A stretch of DNA of 64,000 nucleotides, from the NCBI GenBank assembly GCA_028047635.1, contig JAOFXR010000006.1:1-64000 (forward strand), written 5' to 3'. Within the stretch, counting starts at the first letter, position 1. Each line of letters starts with the position of its first letter. Origin of the DNA: Verrucomicrobiales bacterium. Lineage in GTDB: Bacteria; Verrucomicrobiota; Verrucomicrobiia; Verrucomicrobiales; DEV007. The notes under the pieces were generated by a model. It was not told the origin of the DNA. It made no database searches and was given only the letters and a program-made list of their open reading frames with translations. Both the position numbers and the translations under genes were made by a program. Shown here piece after piece: positions 37,217 through 47,095 of this stretch.

Positions 37217-39670
37217 ATGACTATGAAACACTTTGCTATCATCTGTTCACTCTTCGTCGCGGCACTCGCTCAGTTATCAGCCGAGGAAAGACCGCCGAAC
37301 CTCATCTTCATCATGGCCGATGATCTTGGCTACGGCGATCTCGGCTGCTACGGGCAGGAGCTGATCGAAACCCCGAATATTGATCGGCTCGCCCGCGAAG
37401 GCATTCGTTTTACACAAGCCTATGCCGGAGGCTCAGTTTGCACGCCCTCACGCAGTGTGCTCATGACAGGTCTCCATGCAGGTCACACTGTAGCCCGCGA
37501 CAACGTGCCGCATTATCCCACCTACCTTGAAGACGAAGACATTACCGTAGCCGAAGTGCTGGGGGATGCCGGTTACCGGTGTGGAGGAATCGGAAAATGG
37601 TCATTGGGTGATGCCAACACCGCCGGACGCGCGACCAACCAGGGGTTCGATAGTTGGCTCGGCTATCAAAACCAGGACCACGCGCACTACTACTGGCCCG
37701 AATATCTCGATGACGACGAAGGGCGAGTCGAGTTCGCAAACAACACCGCGCTCCGATCCCACTACAGCCACGACATCATGACAGAAGGCGCCCTCGATTT
37801 CATTCGTGAATCGAAGGACAAGCCCTTCTTCTTCTATGCCGCCTACACCCTTCCCCACTTCTCTTCGAAAGAAGAGGATAAGGATGGACTCGCGATTCCT
37901 TCGACACACCCCTACACCGATCGGGAGTGGGAGGAGAAGGCAAAAAAATACGCGGCAATGGTGCATCGCCTGGATCGGGATGTCGGACGAATCGTGGCTC
38001 AAGTGGATCAACTCGGTCTCGGTAAAAACACCCTCATCATCTTCACGAGCGACAATGGCGGTCACTCCACCGTCGCGAAACGCTTCAACACGAGCGGCCC
38101 ACTTCGTGGCTTCAAACGTGACCTGACCGAGGGTGGCATTCGCGTTCCTTTCATTGCACGGTGGCCGGGGGCTATTCCGGAGGGAACCACCTCAGATGAA
38201 GTCGTCGCCTTTCAGGACATGATGCCGACTTTTGCCGAACTAGCAGGGGGAACCGCCCCGGCAGATACCGACGGCCTATCCGTCATCGACGCACTCAAGG
38301 GAGGAAAAATTGCCGCCGAACGCAACTACCTCTACTGGGACTATGGACACTGCCGGCGCTACTACGATCAGGCAGTGCGATGGAAAAACTGGAAAGCGAT
38401 TCGCTCCGGTCGCAACGAGCGCCGAATCGAACTCTACGATCTCGATGCTGACATTGGTGAAGCGAATGACCTCGCAGCGCAATATCCTGACATCGTCGTA
38501 AAACTGGGTGCAATGATGGATTCCGCGACCACCCCGAGTGAACTCTACCCCGTCGGAGAAATCTACAAGGGAGGCCCCATCTGGACCCGTGAGAAAGACG
38601 GTATGGTTGCCCTTCCTCCTCTCGCAAAGGCAGACACCCCTGCCATCATCGCCGCCGAATTTATTTACAAAGTGGGTGAAGGCCCCACACCCTCCTGCCA
38701 TTCATCAACGATTGTTGAAACGCCAAACGGACTCGTCACCGCATGGTTTGGCGGAACGAATGAACCGCACATCGACAACTCCATCTGGCTATCCCGTCAG
38801 GTCGAAGGCAAGTGGACCAAACCACTCGAAGTCGTCGACGGCACCGAAGGCGAAAGCGAAGATCACCGCACCGGAAATCCGGTTTTGTTTCAACCCACTG
38901 ACGGGCCCCTCATGCTTTTCTACAAAGTCGTTGATCCCGAAGTCGGTCGCGCAAGCCATTGGTGGGGAATGCTCACGACCTCAGAAGACGGAGGAAAGAC
39001 CTGGTCGAAGCCCTGGCGTCTTGGTCAGGATAAAAAACTGGGAACCGGTAATCCCAACCTTCTCGGACCCGTGAAGAACAAACCAATCCAACTCGCCGAC
39101 GGCGCCATCCTTTGCCCGAGCAGCACCGAACATGACGGCTGGAGGGTCCACTTCGAAGTCACGCGTGACTTTGGAAAATCATGGGAAGTGATTGGCCCTA
39201 TCAATGACGCCTCTCGTTACAATGCAATCCAACCCAGCCTTTTGATCCATCCCGACAATCGTCTGCAGATTCTCTGTCGCAGCAAGGAAGGAGTCCTCGT
39301 GCAAGGATGGTCGAATGATGGCGGAAAATCATGGGCCGAGCTCAGCGCTACGAACCTACCGAATCCCAACTCGGGAACGGATGCGGGTACTTTAAAAGAC
39401 GGACGGCATCTCGTGATCTACAATCACACCGTGCGGAAGAAAGGCTTCAAAGGAAGCCGCGGCATGCTCAATCTTGCGATTTCAAAGGACGGTGACGTCT
39501 GGAATCCGATCATGACGTTAGAGGACGGCGAAGACGAATTCTCCTATCCAGCCATCATACAGACGAGCGATGGTAACGTTCACATCACCTACACCTGGAA
39601 GCGCGAGACGATTCGCCACCTCGTAATCGATCCGAACGAAATCCCGTGCGCTCGGTCGCATGGCCTTTGA
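37217..39670 (+). CDS. Sulfatase fused to a BNR/sialidase-like domain
   Basis: An 817-residue exported protein with two full enzyme-type domains. Signal peptide (about 1-22, ...AQLSAEERP). Sulfatase domain about 26-465: NLIFIMADDLGYGDLGCYGQ, GGSVCTPSRSVLMTGLHAG with CxPxR, IIFTSDNGGHSTVAK. Its GKW motif reads GKWSLGDA, without the histidine most paralogs have. Then a BNR/sialidase-like domain about 475-817: SSTIVETPNGLVTAWFGGTNEP, TSEDGGKTWSKPW, SNDGGKSWAELSA, GYPAIIQT-like, with Asp-box segments. Both parts have counterparts as separate genes just upstream, so a single polypeptide here carries both chemistries. Linker about residues 440-480. Confidence 0.92.
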   Translation: MTMKHFAIICSLFVAALAQLSAEERPPNLIFIMADDLGYGDLGCYGQELIETPNIDRLAREGIRFTQAYAGGSVCTPSRSVLMTGLHAGHTVARDNVPHYPTYLEDEDITVAEVLGDAGYRCGGIGKWSLGDANTAGRATNQGFDSWLGYQNQDHAHYYWPEYLDDDEGRVEFANNTALRSHYSHDIMTEGALDFIRESKDKPFFFYAAYTLPHFSSKEEDKDGLAIPSTHPYTDREWEEKAKKYAAMVHRLDRDVGRIVAQVDQLGLGKNTLIIFTSDNGGHSTVAKRFNTSGPLRGFKRDLTEGGIRVPFIARWPGAIPEGTTSDEVVAFQDMMPTFAELAGGTAPADTDGLSVIDALKGGKIAAERNYLYWDYGHCRRYYDQAVRWKNWKAIRSGRNERRIELYDLDADIGEANDLAAQYPDIVVKLGAMMDSATTPSELYPVGEIYKGGPIWTREKDGMVALPPLAKADTPAIIAAEFIYKVGEGPTPSCHSSTIVETPNGLVTAWFGGTNEPHIDNSIWLSRQVEGKWTKPLEVVDGTEGESEDHRTGNPVLFQPTDGPLMLFYKVVDPEVGRASHWWGMLTTSEDGGKTWSKPWRLGQDKKLGTGNPNLLGPVKNKPIQLADGAILCPSSTEHDGWRVHFEVTRDFGKSWEVIGPINDASRYNAIQPSLLIHPDNRLQILCRSKEGVLVQGWSNDGGKSWAELSATNLPNPNSGTDAGTLKDGRHLVIYNHTVRKKGFKGSRGMLNLAISKDGDVWNPIMTLEDGEDEFSYPAIIQTSDGNVHITYTWKRETIRHLVIDPNEIPCARSHGL

Positions 39671-39681
39671 TCTTCGAGGGG

Positions 39682-39757
39682 GCGAAGAGCGAAGTCGAGG
39701 CCATCGCCTACAGAAATACACGCCAGCGTTGTAGCCGCTTCCCGCGGGAGCGGTCGC
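39682..39757. repeat. Dispersed intergenic repeat, copy 3 (degenerate)
   Basis: Between convergent genes: GAAGTCGAGGCCATCGCCTACAG (39691-39713) matches the GAGGTC(A/G)AGGCCCTCAnCTACAG block of copies 1 and 2, and GTTGTAGCCGCTTCCCGCGGGAGCGGTCGC (39728-39757) matches the CTGTAGCC...GGTCGC block. The second block is itself a hairpin (CCGCT-CCCGCGGG-AGCGG). Divergent, so lower confidence than the pair above. Confidence 0.45.
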
Positions 39758-39830
39758 ATGCTCTGTGATGCTAAAACCCTCGAAAAGAGAGAGCACGCAG
39801 CCCTAACCCACCAAATTAAAGACCGCCCCG

Positions 39831-41300
39831 TCACGCAATGATCTCTTTTATCGGACTTCCAAAATCAATATCCAGTCGCTTGTGCCCGGGAACCTCAAGA
39901 TGATGAGAATGTAGCCCTAACTGGTGCAAAATCGTCGCGTGCACATCCGTCACATAATGCGGACTCTCCACCGCGTGAAACCCGAGTTCATCCGTCGCAC
40001 CATGAACAACGCCTCCTTTGATTCCTCCGCCGGCCATCCAGACACTGAAGCCAAAAGGATGATGGTCCCGACCATCGCTTCCCTGCGTTCCGGGAGTCCG
40101 TCCAAACTCAGTCGCGAATACGACAATCGTGTCATCGAGTTGCCCGCGCTGCTTCAGGTCCTTTAACAAACCCGCAACCGGTTTATCAACCTGCCCTGCC
40201 AACTTCGAGTGCATCTTCTTCAGCCCCGAATGCTGATCCCACGCGCCAGCAGCTCCATCTCCGTGCATGATCTGAACAAAGCGAACCCCGCGCTCTGTGA
40301 GGCGACGCGCCGCCAGTAACTGCTCACCGAACGGCTTCGTCTCTTTGTGATCCAGCCCATACAGTTTTTTTGTTTCTTCGGACTCGCTATCAAAATTGAT
40401 CACATCCGGCACCGCCGTTTGCATGCGATAGCCGAGCTCGTAGGATTTGATCCGGGCCTCCAGCGCAGGATCATTCGGATACTGATTCTTTGCCAGATGA
40501 TTAAGACGGTTCACCAATCCAAACCCTAGTTTTTGTTCCTCGCGAGTCAGGTCACCTTCGGGCTTCGCAAATTCGAGCGGATTCTCCAGATCGATCTTCA
40601 GTTTCACCGAGTCATAGGCCGGCCCAAGATAATGGCCATCCTTCTTATCAAAATACCGGGGCCCCATCGTGACGAACTGAGGCAGATTATCGTTAAGAGA
40701 TCCCAGCCCGTAGTTCACCCAGGCCCCTATCGTCGGAGCCGGTGGATCAAGCCTATGTTTCCCCGAATGAAACTGAACCTGAGCACCATGGTTATCATCC
40801 GTCGTGTACATCGAACGAATCACCGAAATGTCATCGACACAGGATCCAATATGAGGAAACCAATCGCTCACTTCGGTTCCACTCTGCCCATATTTTTTTG
40901 AACCGACCTGCAAGGGGTAGATCACATTCCGCTGCTGTCCGTTGGCATCATTCACCACAACCACCCGGACGTTTTTCAACTTCGATGGATCCTGCACAGA
41001 AGCATACGGCGTCTCATCAATCGTCTTCCCGCCATACTTTGTTAGCATCGGCTTGGGATCAAAACTCTCCATGTGACTGACCCCGCCACGCATGAAGAGC
41101 CAAATCACATTCTTCGCCTTGGGAGCAAACTGAGGCTTCCCGTCAAAATGAGAAAAAGCCTTCGCCCCGGACTCAGCGCCAAATCCATCACGCTGAAGTA
41201 ACGCCTGCAAAGCGACGCTGCCAAATCCGAGTCCGGCCTGATGAAGAAAATGCCTCCGGCGCATTGCGGAGTTGGAAAAGGATTGGAATGGCTCACTCAT
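39831..41300 (-). CDS. DUF1501 protein, partner of PSD1 cytochrome (second pair)
   Basis: A 489-residue exported DUF1501 protein. N-terminus [20 protein letters not shown] (from residue 13) is a Tat-type signal. Motifs: [86 protein letters not shown]. Homologous to the protein at 14495-15916. The six-base gap behind the preceding PSD1 gene shows the same order (PSD1 then DUF1501) as the first pair, on the opposite strand. Activity unknown. Confidence 0.92.
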   Translation of the reverse strand: MSEPFQSFSNSAMRRRHFLHQAGLGFGSVALQALLQRDGFGAESGAKAFSHFDGKPQFAPKAKNVIWLFMRGGVSHMESFDPKPMLTKYGGKTIDETPYASVQDPSKLKNVRVVVVNDANGQQRNVIYPLQVGSKKYGQSGTEVSDWFPHIGSCVDDISVIRSMYTTDDNHGAQVQFHSGKHRLDPPAPTIGAWVNYGLGSLNDNLPQFVTMGPRYFDKKDGHYLGPAYDSVKLKIDLENPLEFAKPEGDLTREEQKLGFGLVNRLNHLAKNQYPNDPALEARIKSYELGYRMQTAVPDVINFDSESEETKKLYGLDHKETKPFGEQLLAARRLTERGVRFVQIMHGDGAAGAWDQHSGLKKMHSKLAGQVDKPVAGLLKDLKQRGQLDDTIVVFATEFGRTPGTQGSDGRDHHPFGFSVWMAGGGIKGGVVHGATDELGFHAVESPHYVTDVHATILHQLGLHSHHLEVPGHKRLDIDFGSPIKEIIA

Positions 41301-41306
41301 AATTAT

Positions 41307-44300
41307 CTAGCGAATCGTGACAAAATCATTGTGGTTAATCAGTGCGTGAACCAACTGACTGCGATAACGAAACTCATCTGTTTCCTCTACTTTTTCTGAC
41401 AAAGCTCTCAGCTCCGCAAGATACTCAAGGCACTCCGATATCTCATCCCCACCGGGAGGACGCGCAAGAATCGCCCGAAAAGCGAGTTCAATGAATTTCT
41501 CAGTTTGAGCTTCCGTCCCCAGAGTCTCGGCGATCGCCTGGGAACTTTCGAGAGCAAGTTTGCTATTGGAAAGCGCAAGCGCCTGCTGCGGAACGACGCT
41601 TTCACTTCGACGATAACATTGCAATAAATCAGCATCATCAAACGTCTTCAGGAACGGATCAATCGCATCGGGTGAATGCGTAAAATAGAGGCTCCTCCGA
41701 TTCCCGGCCTTTTCGTATTTCATCGAGGGCCCTCCCATCGTGAGATCAAGCTTTCCGGCCAACTGAAGCAAACTATCGCGAACCACCTGAGATTCCATCC
41801 GCCTCGGATTCATTCGCCAGTAGAACAGATTGTTAGGATCTTTCTCCAGAGATTCGGACGGCGCTCCCGCATTCGACGAGGACCGCCGATAGGTCTCAGA
41901 GGTCACAAGGAGTCGATGAAGATGACGAAAGCTCCAACCCGATTCCATGAACTCTGCTGCGAGAAAATCCAACAACGCTTGGTGAATCGGCGCCGGCGCC
42001 TGTCGCCCGAAATCTGACACCGTCGCAACGAGAGGTTCGCCGAAATGCCTCAGCCAAACGTGATTCACCGCGACGCGGGCCGTCAGCGGATTCTCGGGAG
42101 ACACGATCCAATTAGCGAGCATTGTTCGGCGACCAGAGGATTGTTTGGGATAAACCGCCGGGTAATCAGGCTCTTTGTGGGCCGGTGTCTCCAGCGATTT
42201 CCGGCTCGCCCTGAGAGAGGCATACGCTCCTTGTCCCTTTTTAAAATCAGCCTCCTTCGTCTTCGCTGACTTCTCCAGCGCTACCGCCGCTTTTTGCTTC
42301 TTCGCATCTCCGCCCTCGTAGAGAAACAGGTCGTGAGCGGCTCGAGCTTTCAGGGCAGCAATCTGCCGTTCAAGCGCTGTCTGCTCCTCCGCTTCATTTG
42401 GCCTCTCCTCGATATAACGAGCCTTGTCGGCCGCTATGGTCGCTTTCACCGATGCCTCTTCCGCGATGACTGCGGCAAGTTCCAGCTCCGCGAGTTGAAG
42501 CGCTCTCTCAGTAGAGCCACCCTCTTCCACCTCTTTCGCCGATTGGTTTTTTGCCTCGGTTAGTTTCAGCTCCTTCGGCAGGGGCTCAATGCGAATCGAA
42601 TGAAACTGGGCCGTCGCATCGAAAGCAGATAGCGAGAACCGACCGCCCTCGATCCGGTTGGGGAACTCGTAGGCCAGCACAAACTCCCCATCGAGCCAGA
42701 CATTCGCGAGACGATCCCGCACAGCGATACGCAATTCCTGAGGACGCCCCACCGCATCCGTCTTGCCGATCCGACCATCGCCTGGATACGAGGTCTTTCC
42801 CCTGCGCGTGAATGCCGCTTGAACCTTGGGGCCCGGACCGTGTTCGCTCGTGTAGATAAGATTGCTATGCTTGCCCTCGTCTCTTGAATCAAAACGAAAC
42901 GAGACTGACTTGAAAGTCGCACCACCTGTCGTGGTGTATCGACAAGTCATCTCGAAATCCCGCGGTAGTGGTAATTTTGAAACAAGCCGCCCCGGTTCGC
43001 GACTCGACTCCGCCTGCTCCAGTCCCCCATCACGATACTCAAGCCCACTTCCTTGAAGTTCCCAAACCTCAGGCTTCAGGGTAGAGAAATCATCTTCGAC
43101 CGGCAATTTCAGCGTCTCTAGGCCCGCGCCTTCATCCTCCTCATCAGGAACAGACTCCGCCTCTGCCACAGCCTTCCTCGCTTTAACGAAAGCCGCCTTT
43201 GCCACTTGAACCTTTTGCGCCGCCTCCACAAGTCGGTCCGCCTGCGCAAACGAACGCGTCCCCGGGGCGAATGCAGAAGTCGGCAGAGCAACCGGTTCAA
43301 TCTTCGATGCAAATTGCGAAAGGAAGCCCGGGACAGCCGGAACGATTTCGGTCTCCTTGTCCTCGTTCGCAGGATTCCCCTTGAGATGCACATAGGTCGG
43401 CAAATCGAGATGCTCGTCAAAAACACGAGGCAATCCGCCCTTATCAAAATCAGTCACACCTCGAACCGGGTCGAGCCTCACCTGATGAGGTTCGAAGATC
43501 GCGCGGAAGCGGTAATAGTCCTCAAAATCGATTGGATCGTATTTGTGATCGTGGCATTTCGCGCAGTTAAAAGTCAGCCCGAGAAATGCCTTCCCCGTGT
43601 GCTCAACCGTGCTGTCGAGCCAGGTCGTGCGATTAAACAGGAAGTAATTTCTCGCAAGAAAGCCCGTCGCCCTCAAGGTATCCGGATCCTCTGGAGCGAG
43701 TTCATCCCCCGCGAGCATTTCACGAATCATTTGGTCGTAGCCCTTGTCCTCGTTGAGCGACTCTACGATCCAGTCACGCCAGTGCCAGAGATGCTTCTGC
43801 GAATAGCGGAGCTGACTTCCCAGCCCATACCAATCCGAGTAGCGCCAGACATCCATCCAATGCCGCCCCCAGCGCTCACCGTGCTGAGGGCTTTGCAGAA
43901 GCTCGTCGACAATAAGTTCCCAGGGACGATCATCGTCCAGTTGCCCACTCGTAGGAGCCAATCCTGTGAGATCGAGATAAACCCGGCGAAGCAAAATGGA
44001 TCGCTCCGGAGAAGGTTGACCGGAGATGCCTTTCTCTTGTTGCTTTACGGCGAGAAAAGCGTCGACCGGATGAGTGACACCCGCTATCTGCGGAACAGCC
44101 GGCTTCTCGATCGTTTGAAAAGACCAATGCGACCGGGGATCATCTTCAGCGACTTCGTTTTCAGGGTGAGGTGCCCCTGCTTTAATCCAATCACGAACCG
44201 CAGCAATTTGTGACTCCGTTAGAGCATGCCCCTCCGGCGGCATACGATCGTCATCGTCCTCACTCGTGATGCGAAGAAACAATTCACTCTCATCGACCGC

Positions 44301-44522
44301 GCCGGGAATGATCACTTTCGCCCCTATCATCTCCGCTGCCGTGTCGAGGCGAAGATCAGCCTTTTGCTTGAGCGCACCATGACAGGAATAGCACCGCTCC
44401 TTTAGAACCGGTTTAATGTCCTTCAAATAATCAGCAGCGACAGTGAATGAAGTAGGCACGAGGAGACTCACCGCAAAAAAACAGTAAGACACACGCAGAA
44501 AACCTAACTTTGAAAGCAACAT
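41307..44522 (-). CDS. PSD1-type cytochrome with inserted LamG-like and coiled-coil region
   Basis: A 1071-residue exported protein. Signal peptide about 1-29, planctomycete cytochrome C domain with CYSCHG (C44-C47-H48) and DDRMPPEG, DUF1549 with HGERWGRHWMDVWRYSDWYG and NCAKCHDHKYDPIDF, then an insert (about 430-770) absent from the first copy's organisation. The insert starts with coiled-coil-like VKARKAVAEAES, has a LamG/DUF1080-like jelly-roll (PREFEMTCRYTTTGG-type strand, ...FSLSAFDATAQFHSIRIEP), and ends with Ala/Glu/Lys-rich coiled coil. DUF1553 follows (about 790-1060): NPLTARVAVNHVWLRHFGE and LARPPGGDEISECL. Overall architecture is recognised in this phylum; the insert likely binds a sugar. 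Confidence 0.9.
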   Translation of the reverse strand: MLLSKLGFLRVSYCFFAVSLLVPTSFTVAADYLKDIKPVLKERCYSCHGALKQKADLRLDTAAEMIGAKVIIPGAVDESELFLRITSEDDDDRMPPEGHALTESQIAAVRDWIKAGAPHPENEVAEDDPRSHWSFQTIEKPAVPQIAGVTHPVDAFLAVKQQEKGISGQPSPERSILLRRVYLDLTGLAPTSGQLDDDRPWELIVDELLQSPQHGERWGRHWMDVWRYSDWYGLGSQLRYSQKHLWHWRDWIVESLNEDKGYDQMIREMLAGDELAPEDPDTLRATGFLARNYFLFNRTTWLDSTVEHTGKAFLGLTFNCAKCHDHKYDPIDFEDYYRFRAIFEPHQVRLDPVRGVTDFDKGGLPRVFDEHLDLPTYVHLKGNPANEDKETEIVPAVPGFLSQFASKIEPVALPTSAFAPGTRSFAQADRLVEAAQKVQVAKAAFVKARKAVAEAESVPDEEDEGAGLETLKLPVEDDFSTLKPEVWELQGSGLEYRDGGLEQAESSREPGRLVSKLPLPRDFEMTCRYTTTGGATFKSVSFRFDSRDEGKHSNLIYTSEHGPGPKVQAAFTRRGKTSYPGDGRIGKTDAVGRPQELRIAVRDRLANVWLDGEFVLAYEFPNRIEGGRFSLSAFDATAQFHSIRIEPLPKELKLTEAKNQSAKEVEEGGSTERALQLAELELAAVIAEEASVKATIAADKARYIEERPNEAEEQTALERQIAALKARAAHDLFLYEGGDAKKQKAAVALEKSAKTKEADFKKGQGAYASLRASRKSLETPAHKEPDYPAVYPKQSSGRRTMLANWIVSPENPLTARVAVNHVWLRHFGEPLVATVSDFGRQAPAPIHQALLDFLAAEFMESGWSFRHLHRLLVTSETYRRSSSNAGAPSESLEKDPNNLFYWRMNPRRMESQVVRDSLLQLAGKLDLTMGGPSMKYEKAGNRRSLYFTHSPDAIDPFLKTFDDADLLQCYRRSESVVPQQALALSNSKLALESSQAIAETLGTEAQTEKFIELAFRAILARPPGGDEISECLEYLAELRALSEKVEETDEFRYRSQLVHALINHNDFVTIR

Positions 44523-44803
44523 CAGAGATCTCTACTATCGCTGTTTCGCAAACCTAAACGCAACCCTATCCCGTTCATGATCACGCCAACGCAGTATCCC
44601 TATCCACCGACTACTACCCGTACCAAGGAGTGGCTGCATCTTGCTGCCAACGGAGCCGCGAGCCAGAAGCCATGTCCTCGAGCGCCCCCAACGAACTCTT
44701 CGCCAAATCTCTCAGAGCGGGATTGCCTCGATCGGAGTCTCTGTCGTGAGTCTTATCAGGCGGCTGGAAGCACGCCTCTCCTTGGCCCTTTTGCCCTATC
44801 GAT

Positions 44804-46912
44804 CTATTCAACCAAAACAAGCTGCAAACCATCGACTGAGACAATTCCATCAGCACCCCGATTGAACAGGGTTAGGTTAACCTCCATACCCTGTTCAATC
44901 GTAAAAACGCCAAGAGACCGGGCTTTGCCATCCACGACATTGGGGAGGCGTTGGTTCATCTGCAAATCGTGGAGTTCATCTCCTATCGCCAGAACAATCG
45001 GGGCATTGGTCGCCCGGTTCTCATGAGCGGAATAGAGCAAACGCACATCATATCGGCCCGAAGCTTCGATGCTTCGGGTAAAGGAAACGGATTTATTGCC
45101 CCGCTCCCGGCCTGCATCATGATGATAGCTCGAGCCGGAGAGCGAACCCGCCGCATTGCTCTTCGTCCACGTTCCTCTAAAAGTAGCCTCTGCATCATCA
45201 ATCACGATGCCGGTCAGTGTCGGGCGCGGCTTCCGCTTCGCCCCTTTCAGAATCTGCCCGTCTTTTAGCAATTGCTTCTTGAGCCGCACGTAGTCCACAG
45301 CTTGAACAGGCGTGCTTTCATCAATCGCAATACTGGCAGCCGTCGCCGCGCTCTGACTCGTGACCATAAAGGGCGGTTCCATCCGGATGCTGGCGAAGGC
45401 GGAATGGCTCGCGGAAAGGGCAAAAGTCACGAGGAGATTCTCGCACTCATCCGCCTTCGGAACGATCGCGTCGTATCCGATCTGATAGGGCCCGAAACCG
45501 CCACGCCCTCCGGCAATTTTCCCTTCACGGGCAACGACGCCGTCTTTCACAATGCGTCGGATCTCATGAGCATCCGTTCCGTAACTCCCAAGGCTGATCG
45601 ACTTTGGTGCAATCTCGCGACCAAAGGTATGGTCTTCAGTCAAAACCAGATCACTCACCATACGCCTGCCTTCGCGAACGTAGACCTGATGAGGCCAGCC
45701 GCCGGTGTCAGTGAATTCGTCCTTCGGCAAGCCGAAGCGTTCAACATCCTCTTTCACTTTCTTCGGCACTCGTGGATCGGTACGGAGGAAATGAAACAAA
45801 CCGCGATGGTAATTCTCCAACTCTTTCGAAAGCTTGTCCCGCTCCGCATAAGAAGCCTCCGGCCACGCCCAACTCAATCCCGGAAGATTCCCGCCAAAGG
45901 TAGCGGTGTTGAAATCCCATTTCTCATTCGGCAGTTCATCGTGTTTGGAAAACCAGCGAAGGTCCATCTCATCACCATTCGCGAGACAGGCTTCGACGAA
46001 TCTACCGACCAGCTCGTAGCGCTTTGGATCGTAATTCGGCGGCGCCGAAATAGGAATCATGTTAGACTTATCAGTCGTGAGGCAAAGGCGAAAGCAATAG
46101 GCCTGAATCCCGGGAGTCGGCTCGCCGGGGATTCCAGGCTCGCCTTCACTGATGAGTGGAAGCAAGCCACTCCCCGGATCACCTTTCACCACGTAGGGAT
46201 CGAGTGGAAAATCTCTATCCCAGGCTCCCTGCCCCCCTTTGACACGCCCATTCGCGCCCGGCTCCAAATGTCCCGTTCGGGGTTGATACTGCGGAGTGTA
46301 AAAAATGCCGTTGTATCTCTCGCCATACTTCGCATTCCCTTCGCGAGTCACTGTATAGCTGACACCCGCTCCGGCCATGAGATCGCCTTCGTAAGTGGTG
46401 TCGATGAACATCTTCCCGCTTACACTTCGCCCATCTTCAAAGAGTAGCGTCGTGATTCTCGCTCCATCCTTAATCACTGATTTCAACCGAGCCTCGCGCA
46501 GAACGACGACACCCGCTTCGGAAGCCATTTCATCGAAAACTGTTTCAGCGACGTGTGGTTCGATCGAGTAGGCGCCACCCGTTGCCGGTCCCCCGCGCCC
46601 GTGGCTTTCGAATGCTTCGCCCCAGTTGAGTTCCTTTCCGTAGTGCGCCACGAGCCGTGTAAAATACTCACGCGCGATTCCCCCGACACTGCGTGGATCG
46701 CCAATATCGACAGCACTAAGCCCACCGGATGTCATTCCCCCTAGATGCCTTCCCGGCTCGACGAGGACAACATGCTTGCCCATACGAGCCGCCTGAACCG
46801 CCGCAGAGACTCCACCAGAAGTCCCGCCGTAGACGACGATATCGAATTCCTCAGCCTTAGATTGCTCAAACAAGGTCGCGGCACACAGAATACAAAGTAT
46901 AGGAATTCTCAT
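44804..46912 (-). CDS. Exported FAD-dependent oxidoreductase with C-terminal golvesin/CBM-like domain
   Basis: A 702-residue product with a short signal (about 1-20), an FAD_oxidored domain with the dinucleotide motif DIVVYGGTSGGVSAAVQAARMGK (about 24-46), HLGGMTSGGLSAVDIG, and a MFIDTTYEGDLMAGAGV segment typical of this family. A C-terminal beta domain (about 570-702) has DDAEATFRGTWTKSN...DAGRERGNKSVSFTRSIEASGRYDVRLLYSAHENRATNAP, like golvesin/CBM-type modules. Family members are often found with sulfatases and xanthan-lyase genes; substrate is presumed to be a sugar or sugar acid. The C-terminal codons contain an unusual palindrome (44859-44901). Confidence 0.9.
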   Translation of the reverse strand: MRIPILCILCAATLFEQSKAEEFDIVVYGGTSGGVSAAVQAARMGKHVVLVEPGRHLGGMTSGGLSAVDIGDPRSVGGIAREYFTRLVAHYGKELNWGEAFESHGRGGPATGGAYSIEPHVAETVFDEMASEAGVVVLREARLKSVIKDGARITTLLFEDGRSVSGKMFIDTTYEGDLMAGAGVSYTVTREGNAKYGERYNGIFYTPQYQPRTGHLEPGANGRVKGGQGAWDRDFPLDPYVVKGDPGSGLLPLISEGEPGIPGEPTPGIQAYCFRLCLTTDKSNMIPISAPPNYDPKRYELVGRFVEACLANGDEMDLRWFSKHDELPNEKWDFNTATFGGNLPGLSWAWPEASYAERDKLSKELENYHRGLFHFLRTDPRVPKKVKEDVERFGLPKDEFTDTGGWPHQVYVREGRRMVSDLVLTEDHTFGREIAPKSISLGSYGTDAHEIRRIVKDGVVAREGKIAGGRGGFGPYQIGYDAIVPKADECENLLVTFALSASHSAFASIRMEPPFMVTSQSAATAASIAIDESTPVQAVDYVRLKKQLLKDGQILKGAKRKPRPTLTGIVIDDAEATFRGTWTKSNAAGSLSGSSYHHDAGRERGNKSVSFTRSIEASGRYDVRLLYSAHENRATNAPIVLAIGDELHDLQMNQRLPNVVDGKARSLGVFTIEQGMEVNLTLFNRGADGIVSVDGLQLVLVE
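44859..44901. repeat. Palindromic repeat, copy A (inside coding sequence)
   Basis: Arms CGATTGAACAGGGT and ACCCTGTTCAATCG, 14 bases each, enclose a centre that includes the palindrome AGGTTAACCT. The strand AACAGGGTTAGGT (13 bases) and ACCCTGTT (8 bases) with the same spacing recur at 50998-51030. Located near the 3' end of the FAD oxidoreductase gene, in coding frame. Confidence 0.6.
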
Positions 46913-47095
46913 AGTGATGTGGCAATTCGACCACTGTAATCGTTATTTCAAAACTCAATTGAACTCACCGACGACGCACAGAGTTGCGCGGCACCGGAGA
47001 GAAGAAACAGGATGACCGAATCCAGTGAAAGGGAAACCGGCATGATTGTGCCTTACCATCGGCGCGAACTGAATATCGACGACGACTCGGACGCC

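Noticed and set aside
43206-44213. 335-codon plus-strand frame
   Set aside because: Antisense to the PSD1 gene with no motif or ribosome binding site; shadow frame.
44614-44856. 80-codon minus-strand frame in the gap between the FAD oxidoreductase and the PSD1 gene
   Set aside because: Part of it (LRDLAKSSLGALEDMASGSR) reads naturally and might be a gene remnant, but it overlaps the end of the neighbouring gene, lacks a start signal and has no recognised family; support is too weak. The rest of the 44523-44803 gap shows nothing.
45272-46447. 391-codon plus-strand frame
   Set aside because: Antisense to the FAD oxidoreductase gene; no domain, no signal, Arg-rich composition typical of a shadow frame.
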